DNA from: Rhodanobacteraceae bacterium
Lineage (GTDB): Bacteria; Pseudomonadota; Gammaproteobacteria; Xanthomonadales; SZUA-5
NCBI GenBank assembly: GCA_016717705.1
Contig: JADKFD010000006.1
Location: 1 to 64,000 of the forward strand
DNA length: 64,000 bases
Direction: 5' to 3'
The translations under genes and the position numbers were made by a program. Numbering within the stretch: position 1 is the stretch's first letter; each line of letters begins with the position of its first letter. The notes below the pieces were generated by a model, which saw nothing but the letters and a program-made list of their open reading frames with translations, ran no database searches and was not told the DNA's origin. Of the stretch, positions 54,732 to 63,598 are shown piece after piece.

Positions 54732-56745
54732 CGATCAAGGAGCCGCTGTAACGACGGTCGAACAGATTGTCGAGGCGCAGCAGCACGCTCAGGCGTCCCC
54801 ATGATTGCGGCTGGAACCGTCGGTTCAGGCGCAGATTCCACACGCCGTAGCCGGGCACCACGTCGTCATTGCGATCACTGGCCGGAGTTGCCGCGAAGGC
54901 CTGCAACTCGACAGCGGCGTCGAGATCGGGCGCGGCTGACCATTGCAGTTCCAGGCGACCGCTGCGCGGCGGCACGCCCGGCAGACGCTGACCGGCGTCG
55001 ATCGTGACCAGCGTCGCGGCGCTGCACGGCGCCGCGGGGCAGGCGCTGTAACCCTCGGTGTATCGCGCATCGATCCACTGGGCGACGCCGCGCAGTTGCC
55101 AGCTCTGCGACCAGCGCCAGTCTCCCGCCCACTCGATGCCGCGGCGGCGCGTGCGACCGGCGTTCTGGAAGCTGGTGCGCCCGCCCGCCGACGCGGCCAC
55201 GGCGATCTCGTCATCGACGTCGACCTGGTACACGGTCAGCTCGGAATGCAGTGCAGCCCTTGCGAACTGCAGGCCCAACTCGCCCTGCTCGCCACGGGCC
55301 GGCAGCAACTCGTCGTTGAAGCCACCGTCGCCGTCGTTGCGGTAGGCCAGTTCGGCCAGGGTCGGCAGCTCCTGCGAACGGCCGAACGCCAGGTGTCCGA
55401 TCCAGCCTGGGGCGAAGCGATAGCTGGCGCCGGCCACCGGCAGCCAGTCGGCGGCCGCATAGTGGCCACTGTCGTCGGGATTGCCCGGCGCGATGTAGCG
55501 GTCTTCGCTGTCGTAGTCGGTACGACTGTGGCGCACGCCCAGACTCAGGCGCAGGGCTTCGCTGGGATCGAGGTCGAGCCGCAACATGCCGTCGCGGCTG
55601 CCGCCGTCATTGGTCTCGTCGCGGCGCAGTGCTCCGCGCACGCCGAGCTGGTCGCCGAGGTAGTTCTCGTAGCCGCGGCGATCCTCGCGCAGGCGCTCGT
55701 CGCGCCACTCGGCGCTGAACTCGGCGTCGGCCCACGACCACGAATGGCGCTGCAGCCAGCGCAGCGACACACCGTAGTAGTCGCGATCCAGGGCGACGAT
55801 GCCGCCGCCATTGCCCGGTTGCAGTTGCGCCGCGCGCGGCAGCGACAGCACCTGATCGATGCTGCGCTGGCCGGCATACGCCGCCACGGCCAGTTCGGAA
55901 GCAGCGAACTCGTGCTGGTAGCGCGCACCGAACTGCGACTGGCGCGTCGATTTGCGCGTATTGAACAGTCGCGCGCCAGGGCTCGCTGCGTTCGGATCAT
56001 CCTCGAACTCCTGTCGCGTCAGCCCCTGCGGATCGCCCGCCTGCGGCTGATCCTGGTAGTGCGCGGTGAGCGCGAGCCGCGCGGACGGGCCAGCTTCCCA
56101 GTCCAGTCGCACGCTGGCCAGCGTGCGTTCGGCCGCGCTGCCCGCACGCACGCCGTCGGTCTGGTAGCGATTGGCGGCGATGGCGGTGCGCAGCCGGTCG
56201 CCGCCGTCGAGATCGAAGCCCAGCCGGCGCTGTCCGTTGCTGCCCAAGGCCGTGTGCAAGCGATCGGCAGCGCGCCGATTACGCTCACCGTCCACGCGCA
56301 AATAACCACCGCCGTTGCCGTAGAGCGCCGCAAACGGGCCGCGTATCAGGGTCATGGATCCGCCGGCGGTCAGGTCGATCTGGCCAGTCTGGCTCTGGCC
56401 ATCGGCGGCCGTGGCCGGAATCCCGTCATACTCGATGCGCAGACCGCGCACACCGAAGGGACTGCGCGCACCGAAGCCGCGCACCTGGATCTGGGTGTCC
56501 TGGGCTTCGTTATAGCGCTGCCGGGCGATCACGCCGGGCAACTCGCCGAGCGCCTCGGAAATGTCGGTGGCAGCGCGCCGCCGCGCCACATCCGACAGGT
56601 CCAGCGCAACCGGCCGCTCCGGCTTGCGCGCGTCCGCAACCGTCTTTTCCTGTGCAATCACCGCGGGCAGCTCGGTGTCCAGACATTCCGGGCATTCCGG
56701 CGTGGCCAGGGTGGCGACGGCGGCGAGGAGGGCTGCAACGATCAC
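54652..56745 (-). CDS. TonB-dependent outer-membrane receptor
   Basis: A 697-residue gated beta-barrel receptor. After a signal sequence, the plug domain reads DISEALGELPGVIARQRYNEAQDTQIQVRGFGARSPFGVRGLRI, with IRGPFAALYGNGGGYL; the barrel ends RGLWLGLDLALP, with LRLDNLFDRRYSGSLIVNEG just before. Starts at a GTG (VIVAALLAAVATLATPECPEC) with a Cys-x-x-Cys motif just after the leader, which might bind metal. Substrate unknown; the loci nearby give no clue. TonB energy could come from the tonB at 45.4 kb or another. Confidence 0.92.
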   Translation of the reverse strand: MIVAALLAAVATLATPECPECLDTELPAVIAQEKTVADARKPERPVALDLSDVARRRAATDISEALGELPGVIARQRYNEAQDTQIQVRGFGARSPFGVRGLRIEYDGIPATAADGQSQTGQIDLTAGGSMTLIRGPFAALYGNGGGYLRVDGERNRRAADRLHTALGSNGQRRLGFDLDGGDRLRTAIAANRYQTDGVRAGSAAERTLASVRLDWEAGPSARLALTAHYQDQPQAGDPQGLTRQEFEDDPNAASPGARLFNTRKSTRQSQFGARYQHEFAASELAVAAYAGQRSIDQVLSLPRAAQLQPGNGGGIVALDRDYYGVSLRWLQRHSWSWADAEFSAEWRDERLREDRRGYENYLGDQLGVRGALRRDETNDGGSRDGMLRLDLDPSEALRLSLGVRHSRTDYDSEDRYIAPGNPDDSGHYAAADWLPVAGASYRFAPGWIGHLAFGRSQELPTLAELAYRNDGDGGFNDELLPARGEQGELGLQFARAALHSELTVYQVDVDDEIAVAASAGGRTSFQNAGRTRRRGIEWAGDWRWSQSWQLRGVAQWIDARYTEGYSACPAAPCSAATLVTIDAGQRLPGVPPRSGRLELQWSAAPDLDAAVELQAFAATPASDRNDDVVPGYGVWNLRLNRRFQPQSWGRLSVLLRLDNLFDRRYSGSLIVNEGTRRYYETAPGRGLWLGLDLALP

Positions 56746-56762
56746 CTTTACCGCCTGCGATG

Positions 56763-56875
56763 GGTTGTTGGTGACTGGTTGCTGGTTGTTGATTGCTGGT
56801 TGCCGCCAGCAAGGTCAAGGGCGTCGGCATCGCGGCTGCTGCTCTGACCAACAACCAACAACCACAACCAACACC
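56763..56875. repeat. Inverted simple-sequence repeats (GGTTGTT / AACAACC)
   Basis: Left part 56763-56802 is GTTG/GGTTGCTGGTT units; right part 56846-56875 is CCAACAACCAACAACC units, the complement. They lie between the receptor and rubredoxin genes (both minus), where no gene is seen. Confidence 0.65.
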
Positions 56876-56881
56876 GTCTTT

Positions 56882-57097
56882 TCACGCTTCGATCATGTCG
56901 AAATCGGCCTTGCCGACCCCACAATCGGGGCAAGTCCACCAATCGGGCACATCGGCCCAGCGGGTGCCCGGGGCGATGCCCTCGGCCGGCCAGCCGGCTG
57001 CTTCATCGTAAATGAAACCACAGACCACGCACACGTAGGTCTGCCAGGGCCCGCGGCCGTCAGTTGCTGCTGCGCTCATCAATCCAGTCCCGGACAT
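56882..57097 (-). CDS. Rubredoxin
   Basis: Small electron-transfer protein with one FeS4 site (71 residues): CVVCGFIYDEAAGWPAEGIAPGT ... WWTCPDCGVGKADF supplies the four cysteines. The start at 57097 (MSGTGLMSAAATDG) is chosen over 57079; either keeps the domain. Divergent from thiE across 132 bp, a neighbourhood I recall from Xanthomonas. Confidence 0.95.
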   Translation of the reverse strand: MSGTGLMSAAATDGRGPWQTYVCVVCGFIYDEAAGWPAEGIAPGTRWADVPDWWTCPDCGVGKADFDMIEA

Positions 57098-57229
57098 GAA
57101 AAATGGCCGGCGATTCTGGCATAAGCGGGCGTGATCGCCGGGTGGTCTTGCGGCGCAAACCGCGAGCCCGCCCTCAAGTCTGCTCATCTACGATGCCACT
57201 GACCTGCCCGACCGGAGCGATGCTGATCG

Positions 57230-59062
57230 ATGAATCCCAACCTCATCCGCGGCCTCTACGCGCTGATCGACACCACCTGGTTGGCACCGGCCACGCTGAC
57301 GGACGCCGCCGCGGCAGCAATCCGCGGCGGCGCGCGCCTGGTGCAGTACCGCGACAAGACGGCCGACGCGGCCGAGCGCGCCGAGCGGGCGCGGGCGGTA
57401 TTCCGCGTGTGCCGCCAGTTGGGCGCGGTGTTCATCGTCAACGACGACGTCGATCTGGCCGATGAACTGATGGCGCACGGCGTGCACCTGGGCGAGCACG
57501 ACGCCACCGTCGGCGCCGCGCGCGCGCGCCTCGGGCCGCTGGCGATCATCGGCGCCTCCTGCTACGACAGCGTGGTCAATGCCCAGCGCGCCGCCGACGC
57601 CGGCGCCAGCTATCTCGCCTTCGGCGCGTTCTTCCCGTCGCCGACCAAGACCAACACGCGCCACGCCGAACCTTTCCTGCTGCGCAAGGCCAAGGCGCTG
57701 GGTCTGCCGCTGGTCGCCATCGGCGGCATCACCCCCGACAACGCGCCCGAGTTGATCGCGGAGGGCGCCGATGCCATCGCCGTGGCCAGCGGACTGCTGA
57801 CTGGCGGCGACATCGAGACGGCGGCGCGGCGGTATGCGGGGTTGTTCCTTGAGGCAGCTGGCCATGGGTCACCCTTGCCCCCGCATTGCCACTCCCCTGT
57901 CCTTGCATGCTCGGCCGACCTCGGCAAGGCTACGCGGCAACTTTCGGTTCGAACGCTGACCATGCGCGCCACCACTGCCACCATCCATCTCGACGCCCTG
58001 CGGCACAACCTGAAACGGGTTCGGGCACTGGCGCCACGCGCCAAGATCATGGCCGTGGTCAAGGCCGACGGCTACGGGCATGGTCTGGAGCGGGTCGCCC
58101 AGGCACTGGCCGGGGCTGATGCCTTCGGCGTCGCCACGCTGACCGACGCCGAGCGCGTGCGCCGCGCCGGGCTGTCGCATCGGGTGGTGCTGCTTTCCGG
58201 TTTCGACGAATTGGGCGACCTGGCTCTGGTGCGCGAGTTGGCGATCGACTGCGTGGTTCATCACGAATCGCAGCTGGCGATGCTCGAGCGCAGCCCGGCG
58301 CAGGCGCCGCAGTCGCTGTGGATCAAGATCGACACCGGCATGCATCGACTGGGTTTTGCGCCGGAGCAGGCGCGCCGCGTGTTCGAGCGTTTGCGCGCGC
58401 TGGCGCAGGTCGGCGAGATCCGCTGGATGACGCATTTCGCCTGTGCCGATGACAACGACCGCGAACGTACCGACGAGCAGATGGCGCGTTTTCGCGCCGC
58501 CATCGGCGATCTGCCGGGCGAGCGCAGCCTGGCCAACTCAGCGGCGGTGCAGGCCTTTTCCGCCAGTCACGGCGACTGGGTGCGACCCGGCGGCATGCTC
58601 TATGGTTTGTCGACCTTTGCCCACAAGATGGGCCATGACCTTGGCCTGCAGCCAGCGATGAGCCTGTCGACGCGCCTGATTTCGATCCAGCAGCTCAGCA
58701 CCGGCGACGCCGTCGGCTACGGCGCCGGTTACCGTTGTCCGCGGCCGATGCGCGTGGGGATTGCCGCCGTCGGCTATGGCGACGGCTATCCGCGGCATGC
58801 CCCGACCGGCACGCCGGTGAAGATCGCCGGCCAGAGCGCCCAGGTCATCGGCCGCGTCTCGATGGACCTGCTCGCCATCGATCTGTCGGCGGCTCCGGCG
58901 GCCGAGATCGGCAGCGAAGTGCTGCTGTGGGGGCCGCAATTGCCGGTCGAGCGCGTCGCCGAGGCGGCCGGAACCATCGGCTACGAACTGGTCTGCGGCG
59001 TGACCCGCCGCGTGCAGTTCGCGGCAAGCCAGGCCAGCGAGCCGGTCAGCGTGGCCGCCTGA
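57230..59062 (+). CDS. ThiE thiamine-phosphate synthase fused in frame to Alr alanine racemase
   Basis: One uninterrupted 610-residue frame holds two enzymes. Residues 1-207 are ThiE (LVQYRDKTAD, VHLGEHDATVG, SCYDSVVNAQRAA, YLAFGAFFPSPTK, AIGGITPDN), which joins HET-P or THZ-P units to make thiamine phosphate. Residues 245-600 are Alr, which interconverts L- and D-alanine for peptidoglycan: VVKADGYGHG with the PLP lysine, and the tyrosine-bearing VGYGAGYRCP. A 37-residue linker without a stop joins them. The Met at 245 (57962) is where a normal Alr would begin, but no ribosome binding site precedes it. Either a true fusion or a lost stop; I cannot tell which. Confidence 0.88.
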   Translation: MNPNLIRGLYALIDTTWLAPATLTDAAAAAIRGGARLVQYRDKTADAAERAERARAVFRVCRQLGAVFIVNDDVDLADELMAHGVHLGEHDATVGAARARLGPLAIIGASCYDSVVNAQRAADAGASYLAFGAFFPSPTKTNTRHAEPFLLRKAKALGLPLVAIGGITPDNAPELIAEGADAIAVASGLLTGGDIETAARRYAGLFLEAAGHGSPLPPHCHSPVLACSADLGKATRQLSVRTLTMRATTATIHLDALRHNLKRVRALAPRAKIMAVVKADGYGHGLERVAQALAGADAFGVATLTDAERVRRAGLSHRVVLLSGFDELGDLALVRELAIDCVVHHESQLAMLERSPAQAPQSLWIKIDTGMHRLGFAPEQARRVFERLRALAQVGEIRWMTHFACADDNDRERTDEQMARFRAAIGDLPGERSLANSAAVQAFSASHGDWVRPGGMLYGLSTFAHKMGHDLGLQPAMSLSTRLISIQQLSTGDAVGYGAGYRCPRPMRVGIAAVGYGDGYPRHAPTGTPVKIAGQSAQVIGRVSMDLLAIDLSAAPAAEIGSEVLLWGPQLPVERVAEAAGTIGYELVCGVTRRVQFAASQASEPVSVAA

Positions 59063-59066
59063 GGCC

Positions 59067-61853
59067 ATGACGCCCCCGTTGCCGGCGCACTGGGCGAACT
59101 GGTTGGCCGAGCGCCGCGCCGCACTCGACGTCAGCGGAGCTGACGCGGTCCTCGACGGCGTTCTGCTGGCCAGCGACTTTGCCTTCGAGGAGTTCCGCCG
59201 GCGGCCGCAGTTGCTGGGCCTGCTTGCACCCGGAAAGAGCGTCCGGACCAGGTCCGGACCCACCAAGGCGCGCTCTGGTGGATCCGGACCTGGTCCGGAC
59301 GCTTTTCTCCCGCTGCGAGCCGACGATCCCGACCTCAGCGCATCCCTGCGCCGCTTTCGCCGCGCCGAATCGCTGTCGATCATCATCGACGACATCGCCG
59401 GCCGCGACAGTGTGGCACGCACGCTGGAGCGCACCACGACACTGGCCGAACACTGTATCGAAGTCGCCTTCAGCGCGGCGCGCGCGGAACTGGTCGCGCG
59501 CCACGGCGAACCGCGCGACGACGCGGGCAAGGTACAGCCGATCGTCGTCTACGGCCTGGGCAAACTGGGATCGCGCGAACTCAATTTCTCCAGCGACATC
59601 GACCTTATCGCGACCTTTCCGCGCGCCGGCGAAACCGACGGCCGGCGCGTCCTCGACAACGAGGACTTCTTCGCCCGGCTGGTGCAGCGCGCCAGCACCC
59701 TGCTCGGCGAAACCACCGCCGAGGGCTTCGGCTATCGCGTCGACTGGCGCCTGCGCCCGTTTGGCACCGCCGGTCGACTGGTGCTGTCCTTCGACGCCAT
59801 GGAGGACTATTACCAGCGCGAAGGTCGCGAATGGGAGCGCTTTGCCCTGCTGCGTGCCCGCCCGGTCGGTGGCGATCTGGTTGCCGGACGCGAGTTGCTG
59901 GAGCGACTGCGTCCCTTCGTCTGGCGTCGTTACTTCGACTACGCGGCACTCGAAGGACTGCGCGAGCTGAAGGCACTGGTCGACGCCGAGGTACGTCGGC
60001 GCGACCGTGAGCATGACCTCAAGCTGGGGCCCGGCGGCATCCGCGAAATCGAGTTCCGCGTGCAACTGGAATCGATCATCCGCGGCGGTCGCGATCCCGC
60101 GCTGCGTAATGGCAACACACTGAATCTGCTGACTTTGCTGGCCGAGCGCGGAATCATCGACGGTGTCGAGGCGGAAGCGCTGGCCGATGCCTACCGCGCC
60201 CTGCGCCGACTGGAAAATCGCGTGCAGATGTATCGCGACGAGCAGACGCATGTGCTGCCGGACGACCCGGTCGCGGCCGAACGCTATGCGCTGGCATTGG
60301 CTTACCCGGATTTTGCCGCGCTGATGACCGAGCTGGACGACCATCGCCGGGTGGTCAGTGCCGCCTTCGAGCGCTGCCTGCCGCTGGCCTCCAGCGGCGG
60401 CGCCGTGGCGCCAGGCAATGACGCCGACGCCGAACTCTGGCAACGCGTGGCGCCCGCAGCAGAACAGGACGACGCCCGACCCGCGCCGTCCGGCGACCCC
60501 CGCGTGCCCACACTGAACCGTCTGGCCGAGACACCCGCGGTGCGCGCGATGAGCGCCCGCGGTCGCGCCCGCCTGGATCGCATCATGCCGCTGGTGCTTG
60601 GTGCCTGCCGCCGCGGCACCGCAGCGGGGCAGATCCTGGAACGCTGGGTCGATCTGCTCGCGGCCATCGCCGGGCGCACCAGCTATCTGGCGCTGCTGGC
60701 CGAACGCCCGGCGCTGATCGAACGCGTGCATGAACTGATGATCGCCAGCGCCTGGCTCGGGCGCGCTCTGGCGCAGTCGCCGATCCTGCTCGACGACCTG
60801 CTCGATCAGCGCCTGGCCGTCGAGCCACCCAGCCGCGCCGAGCTTGCCGGCCGCATGGCACTGGAACTGGCGGCCGTGGATGCCGGAGACAGCGAACACG
60901 AACTCGAACGCGTACGCCAATTCCAGCAGAGCGCGCGCCTGGAACTGGCGCTGGCCTTCCTCGACGGGCGCGCCGACGCCGCGCGCATCGCTTCGGGCCT
61001 GGCCGACGTCGCCGATCTGGTCATCGAACGCCTGCTGGGCTATGCCTTGCGTGATCTGGCCACGCAGCATGGCCCCCTGCCCGGCCTGAGCCTCGATCGC
61101 GGACTCGCCGTGATCGGTTACGGCAGCCTGGGTGGACGCGAGCTCAATTTCAGCTCGGATCTCGATCTGGTGTTTCTCTACGACGATGCCCTGCAGAGCG
61201 CCGAGAGTGCCGGCGCGCGACCGCTGGATGGCCAGCGCTATGTCGCCCGCGCGGCACAGCGTTTGCTGCACCTTCTGACCGTGCAGACCGCGTTTGGTCC
61301 GCTCTACGAAATCGACGCCCGGCTGCGTCCGAATGGCAGCAAGGGCCTGCTGGTGACGCCGCTGTCGGCCTACGCCAGCTATCAGGCCAACGAGGCCTGG
61401 TTGTGGGAACACCAGGCCCTGGTGCGCGCCCGTTTTGTGACCGGGGATGCGCAACTCGGTGCTGATTTCGCCGCGCTGCGCACTGCTTTGTTGCTGAAGA
61501 CGCGCGACCCTGAGGTGGTGGCGCGCGAAGTGGCGCAGATGCGCGAACGCTGGCGCGAGGCGCTCGATCGCAGCAGCGCCAGCCTGTTCGACCTGAAGCA
61601 GGGGCGCGGCGGCGCGGTCGACATCGAGTTTGTCGCCCAGCAGCTGTTGCTGAGCCTGGGTACGGCGGGCCTCGACGCTGCCCCGCCGCCGGCCGAAACC
61701 GCCGCGCTGCTGAATTGGCTGAGCGCGCACGGTGCCCTCGCTGCAGCGCGTGCAAAGGCGCTCGCGCAGGCCCATGGCCGCCTGCTCGACCGCGGCCTGC
61801 GCTGCGCGCTGGCGCTGCAGAAACGGGTGGTGCCGGTGGCGGAAGGACAGTAG
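59067..61853 (+). CDS. glnE: GlnE bifunctional glutamine synthetase adenylyltransferase/deadenylase
   Basis: Controls glutamine synthetase by adenylylation and deadenylylation in response to PII. The 928 residues (E. coli 946) carry two nucleotidyltransferase domains: the N-terminal removase GLGKLGSRELNFSSDIDLI (about 166-184) and the C-terminal transferase GYGSLGGRELNFSSDLDLV (about 685-703). Residues S58-A79 are an extra 22-residue stretch encoded by a 66-bp palindrome that keeps the frame (see repeat entry). It starts 4 bp after alr. The stop at 61853 is followed by 244 bp without a gene. Confidence 0.95.
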   Translation: MTPPLPAHWANWLAERRAALDVSGADAVLDGVLLASDFAFEEFRRRPQLLGLLAPGKSVRTRSGPTKARSGGSGPGPDAFLPLRADDPDLSASLRRFRRAESLSIIIDDIAGRDSVARTLERTTTLAEHCIEVAFSAARAELVARHGEPRDDAGKVQPIVVYGLGKLGSRELNFSSDIDLIATFPRAGETDGRRVLDNEDFFARLVQRASTLLGETTAEGFGYRVDWRLRPFGTAGRLVLSFDAMEDYYQREGREWERFALLRARPVGGDLVAGRELLERLRPFVWRRYFDYAALEGLRELKALVDAEVRRRDREHDLKLGPGGIREIEFRVQLESIIRGGRDPALRNGNTLNLLTLLAERGIIDGVEAEALADAYRALRRLENRVQMYRDEQTHVLPDDPVAAERYALALAYPDFAALMTELDDHRRVVSAAFERCLPLASSGGAVAPGNDADAELWQRVAPAAEQDDARPAPSGDPRVPTLNRLAETPAVRAMSARGRARLDRIMPLVLGACRRGTAAGQILERWVDLLAAIAGRTSYLALLAERPALIERVHELMIASAWLGRALAQSPILLDDLLDQRLAVEPPSRAELAGRMALELAAVDAGDSEHELERVRQFQQSARLELALAFLDGRADAARIASGLADVADLVIERLLGYALRDLATQHGPLPGLSLDRGLAVIGYGSLGGRELNFSSDLDLVFLYDDALQSAESAGARPLDGQRYVARAAQRLLHLLTVQTAFGPLYEIDARLRPNGSKGLLVTPLSAYASYQANEAWLWEHQALVRARFVTGDAQLGADFAALRTALLLKTRDPEVVAREVAQMRERWREALDRSSASLFDLKQGRGGAVDIEFVAQQLLLSLGTAGLDAAPPPAETAALLNWLSAHGALAAARAKALAQAHGRLLDRGLRCALALQKRVVPVAEGQ
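59238..59303 (+). repeat. 66-bp near-perfect palindrome inserted in frame in glnE
   Basis: 28-base arms (27 of 28 matching) flank a 10-base centre containing GCGC. Each arm contains two GTCCGGAC octamers (GTCCGGACCAGGTCCGGA). The element is 66 bp, starts on a codon boundary and encodes exactly 22 residues (S58 to A79 of GlnE), so it can be added or lost without frameshift. No transposase or target duplication is evident. Confidence 0.85.
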
Positions 61854-61869
61854 GCCGGCTCGCGGCGTT

Positions 61870-61885
61870 CCCCGGAGCTCCGGGG
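61870..61885. terminator. 16-bp perfect palindrome after glnE
   Basis: CCCCGGAGCTCCGGGG, 17 bp after the glnE stop; a candidate terminator hairpin without a T tract. The rest of the 61854-62097 interval has no gene; TGCTAATCT (62061-62069) could be an extended -10 for gltX. Confidence 0.35.
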
Positions 61886-62097
61886 TCACGCGCCGGAGCG
61901 CGCGGGTTGCGCCCGAAAGCGATCTTTGGCGCACCTCCCGGGGACCGCGCCGAAAGTCAGTACGCACCGCATGCAGACTTCGACGCGCGCACCCCGGCCT
62001 ACCAGAGCCCTGCGGCCACGTCACTGACGACGGACAACCAGCGGCTGCTCACGTCGAGAGTGCTAATCTTCCGGCCCCCAAATAGCAGCCGTCCCGC

Positions 62098-63501
62098 ATG
62101 TCCACCGTCCGCACCCGCTTTGCCCCCAGTCCCACCGGAATGCTCCACGTCGGCGGCGCCCGCACGGCGCTGTTCAGCTACCTGGAAGCGCGTCGCCATG
62201 GCGGCCAGTTCATCCTGCGCGTCGAAGACACCGACCGCGAGCGCTCCACCGACGCAGCCGTGCAGGCGATTCTCGACGGCATGGCCTGGCTGGGCCTGGA
62301 GCACGACGAGGGCCCGTTCTTCCAGACCCAGCGCTTCGATCGCTATCGCCAGGTGGCGCACGACTTGCTGGCGGCCGGCAAGGCCTATCACTGCTGGATG
62401 AGCAAGGAGGAACTGGAGGCGATGCGCAACGAGCAGGAAGCGCGCGGCCTCAAACCGCGCTACAACGGCTACTGGCGCGATCGCACGGACACGCCGCCGG
62501 AGGGCGTGACGCCGGTGATCCGCTTCAAGAACCCGCTGCACGGCGAGGTCATCGTCGACGACCGCGTGCGCGGCCGCGTCGTTTTCGACAATGCCGAACT
62601 CGACGATCTGATCATCTGGCGCTCGGACGATTCGCCGACCTACAACTTCGGCGTGGTGGTCGACGATGCCGACATGCGCATCACCGACGTCATCCGCGGC
62701 GACGACCACCTGAACAACACGCCGCGGCAGATGAACATCTACGAGGCGCTGGGCAAACCGGTGCCGCGCTTCGCCCACCTGCCGATGATCCTCGGCCCGG
62801 ATGGCGCCAAGCTCAGCAAGCGCCACGGCGCGGTCAATGTGCTCGGCTATCGCGAGGACGGTTTCCTGCCGGCGGCGCTGCTCAACTACCTGGTGCGTCT
62901 GGGCTGGTCCTACGGCGACCAGGAGATCTTCTCGATGCCGGAGATGATCGCGCTGTTCTCCGCCGACGACGTCAACCATTCGGCCTCGCGTTTCGATGTC
63001 GAGAAGCTGCGCTGGCTCAACCAGCACTATCTGAAGACGCTCGATCCGGCGCTGATCGCGCCCGAGTTGCGCTGGCACCTGGTGCGCCAGGGCCTCGATC
63101 CGGACAGCGGCCCGAAGCTCGAAGACCTGATCCTGGCGCTGCGCGAACGTGTGCATACGCTGCAGGAAATGGCCGAACGCGCGCGGGTATGGATCGATCC
63201 GCTGGCGGCTTACGACGATGCCGCGGTCGCCAAGCACCTGACCGCGGCGGCGCGCGTTCCGCTGCAGGCGGCGCACTCGGCACTGGCGGGGATCACCACG
63301 TGGAGCGCGCCGGCGGTGCACGACGCGCTGAATGCCGCGGCGCAGGGCCTGGGCCTTGGGCTGGGCAAGGTGGCACAACCGCTGCGCGTGGCGATCACCG
63401 GCACCCAGGTCAGCCCGTCGATCGATCACACGGTGTACCTGGCCGGCCAGAGCGAAGCGCTCAAGCGCATCGACGCGGCACTGGCGAAGTTGCCGGCGTG
63501 A
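62098..63501 (+). CDS. gltX: Glutamyl-tRNA synthetase
   Basis: Class I synthetase (467 residues) charging tRNA-Glu. HIGH-type motif in FAPSPTGMLHVGGARTAL, KMSKS-type motif in DGAKLSKRHGAVNVLGY, and a C-terminal helical anticodon-binding domain. Starts MSTVRTRFAPSPTG at 62098; no alternative start is needed. Confidence 0.97.
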   Translation: MSTVRTRFAPSPTGMLHVGGARTALFSYLEARRHGGQFILRVEDTDRERSTDAAVQAILDGMAWLGLEHDEGPFFQTQRFDRYRQVAHDLLAAGKAYHCWMSKEELEAMRNEQEARGLKPRYNGYWRDRTDTPPEGVTPVIRFKNPLHGEVIVDDRVRGRVVFDNAELDDLIIWRSDDSPTYNFGVVVDDADMRITDVIRGDDHLNNTPRQMNIYEALGKPVPRFAHLPMILGPDGAKLSKRHGAVNVLGYREDGFLPAALLNYLVRLGWSYGDQEIFSMPEMIALFSADDVNHSASRFDVEKLRWLNQHYLKTLDPALIAPELRWHLVRQGLDPDSGPKLEDLILALRERVHTLQEMAERARVWIDPLAAYDDAAVAKHLTAAARVPLQAAHSALAGITTWSAPAVHDALNAAAQGLGLGLGKVAQPLRVAITGTQVSPSIDHTVYLAGQSEALKRIDAALAKLPA

Positions 63502-63527
63502 GCAGGCTCCGCCCGCGATTGTGCTTT

Positions 63528-63590
63528 TGTGGGAGCGGGTTCATCCCGCGAGCTTTTGCTGTCTGTGGGAGCGGGTTTATCCCGCGATCG
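63528..63590. repeat. Two tandem REP-like elements
   Basis: Direct copies of TGTGGGAGCGGGTTyATCCCGCGA at 63528-63551 and 63564-63587, each holding an internal GCGGG/CCCGC hairpin. The sequence resembles widespread Pseudomonas/Xanthomonadales REP elements; no RAYT transposase gene is in this window. Confidence 0.75.
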
Positions 63591-63598
63591 GTGACGCA

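Noticed and set aside
59238..59303. The glnE palindrome as an insertion sequence end or a restriction-site artefact
   Set aside because: No transposase, no target duplication; the length is an exact codon multiple and the arms match over 28 bases, far beyond a chance restriction site.
59046..62024. Open frame of about 990 codons on the minus strand, covering glnE
   Set aside because: It mirrors glnE codon bias (high GC keeps the antisense frame open), has no family motifs, and glnE on the plus strand is fully conserved.
61999..63429. Open frame of about 475 codons on the minus strand over gltX
   Set aside because: Antisense shadow of gltX.
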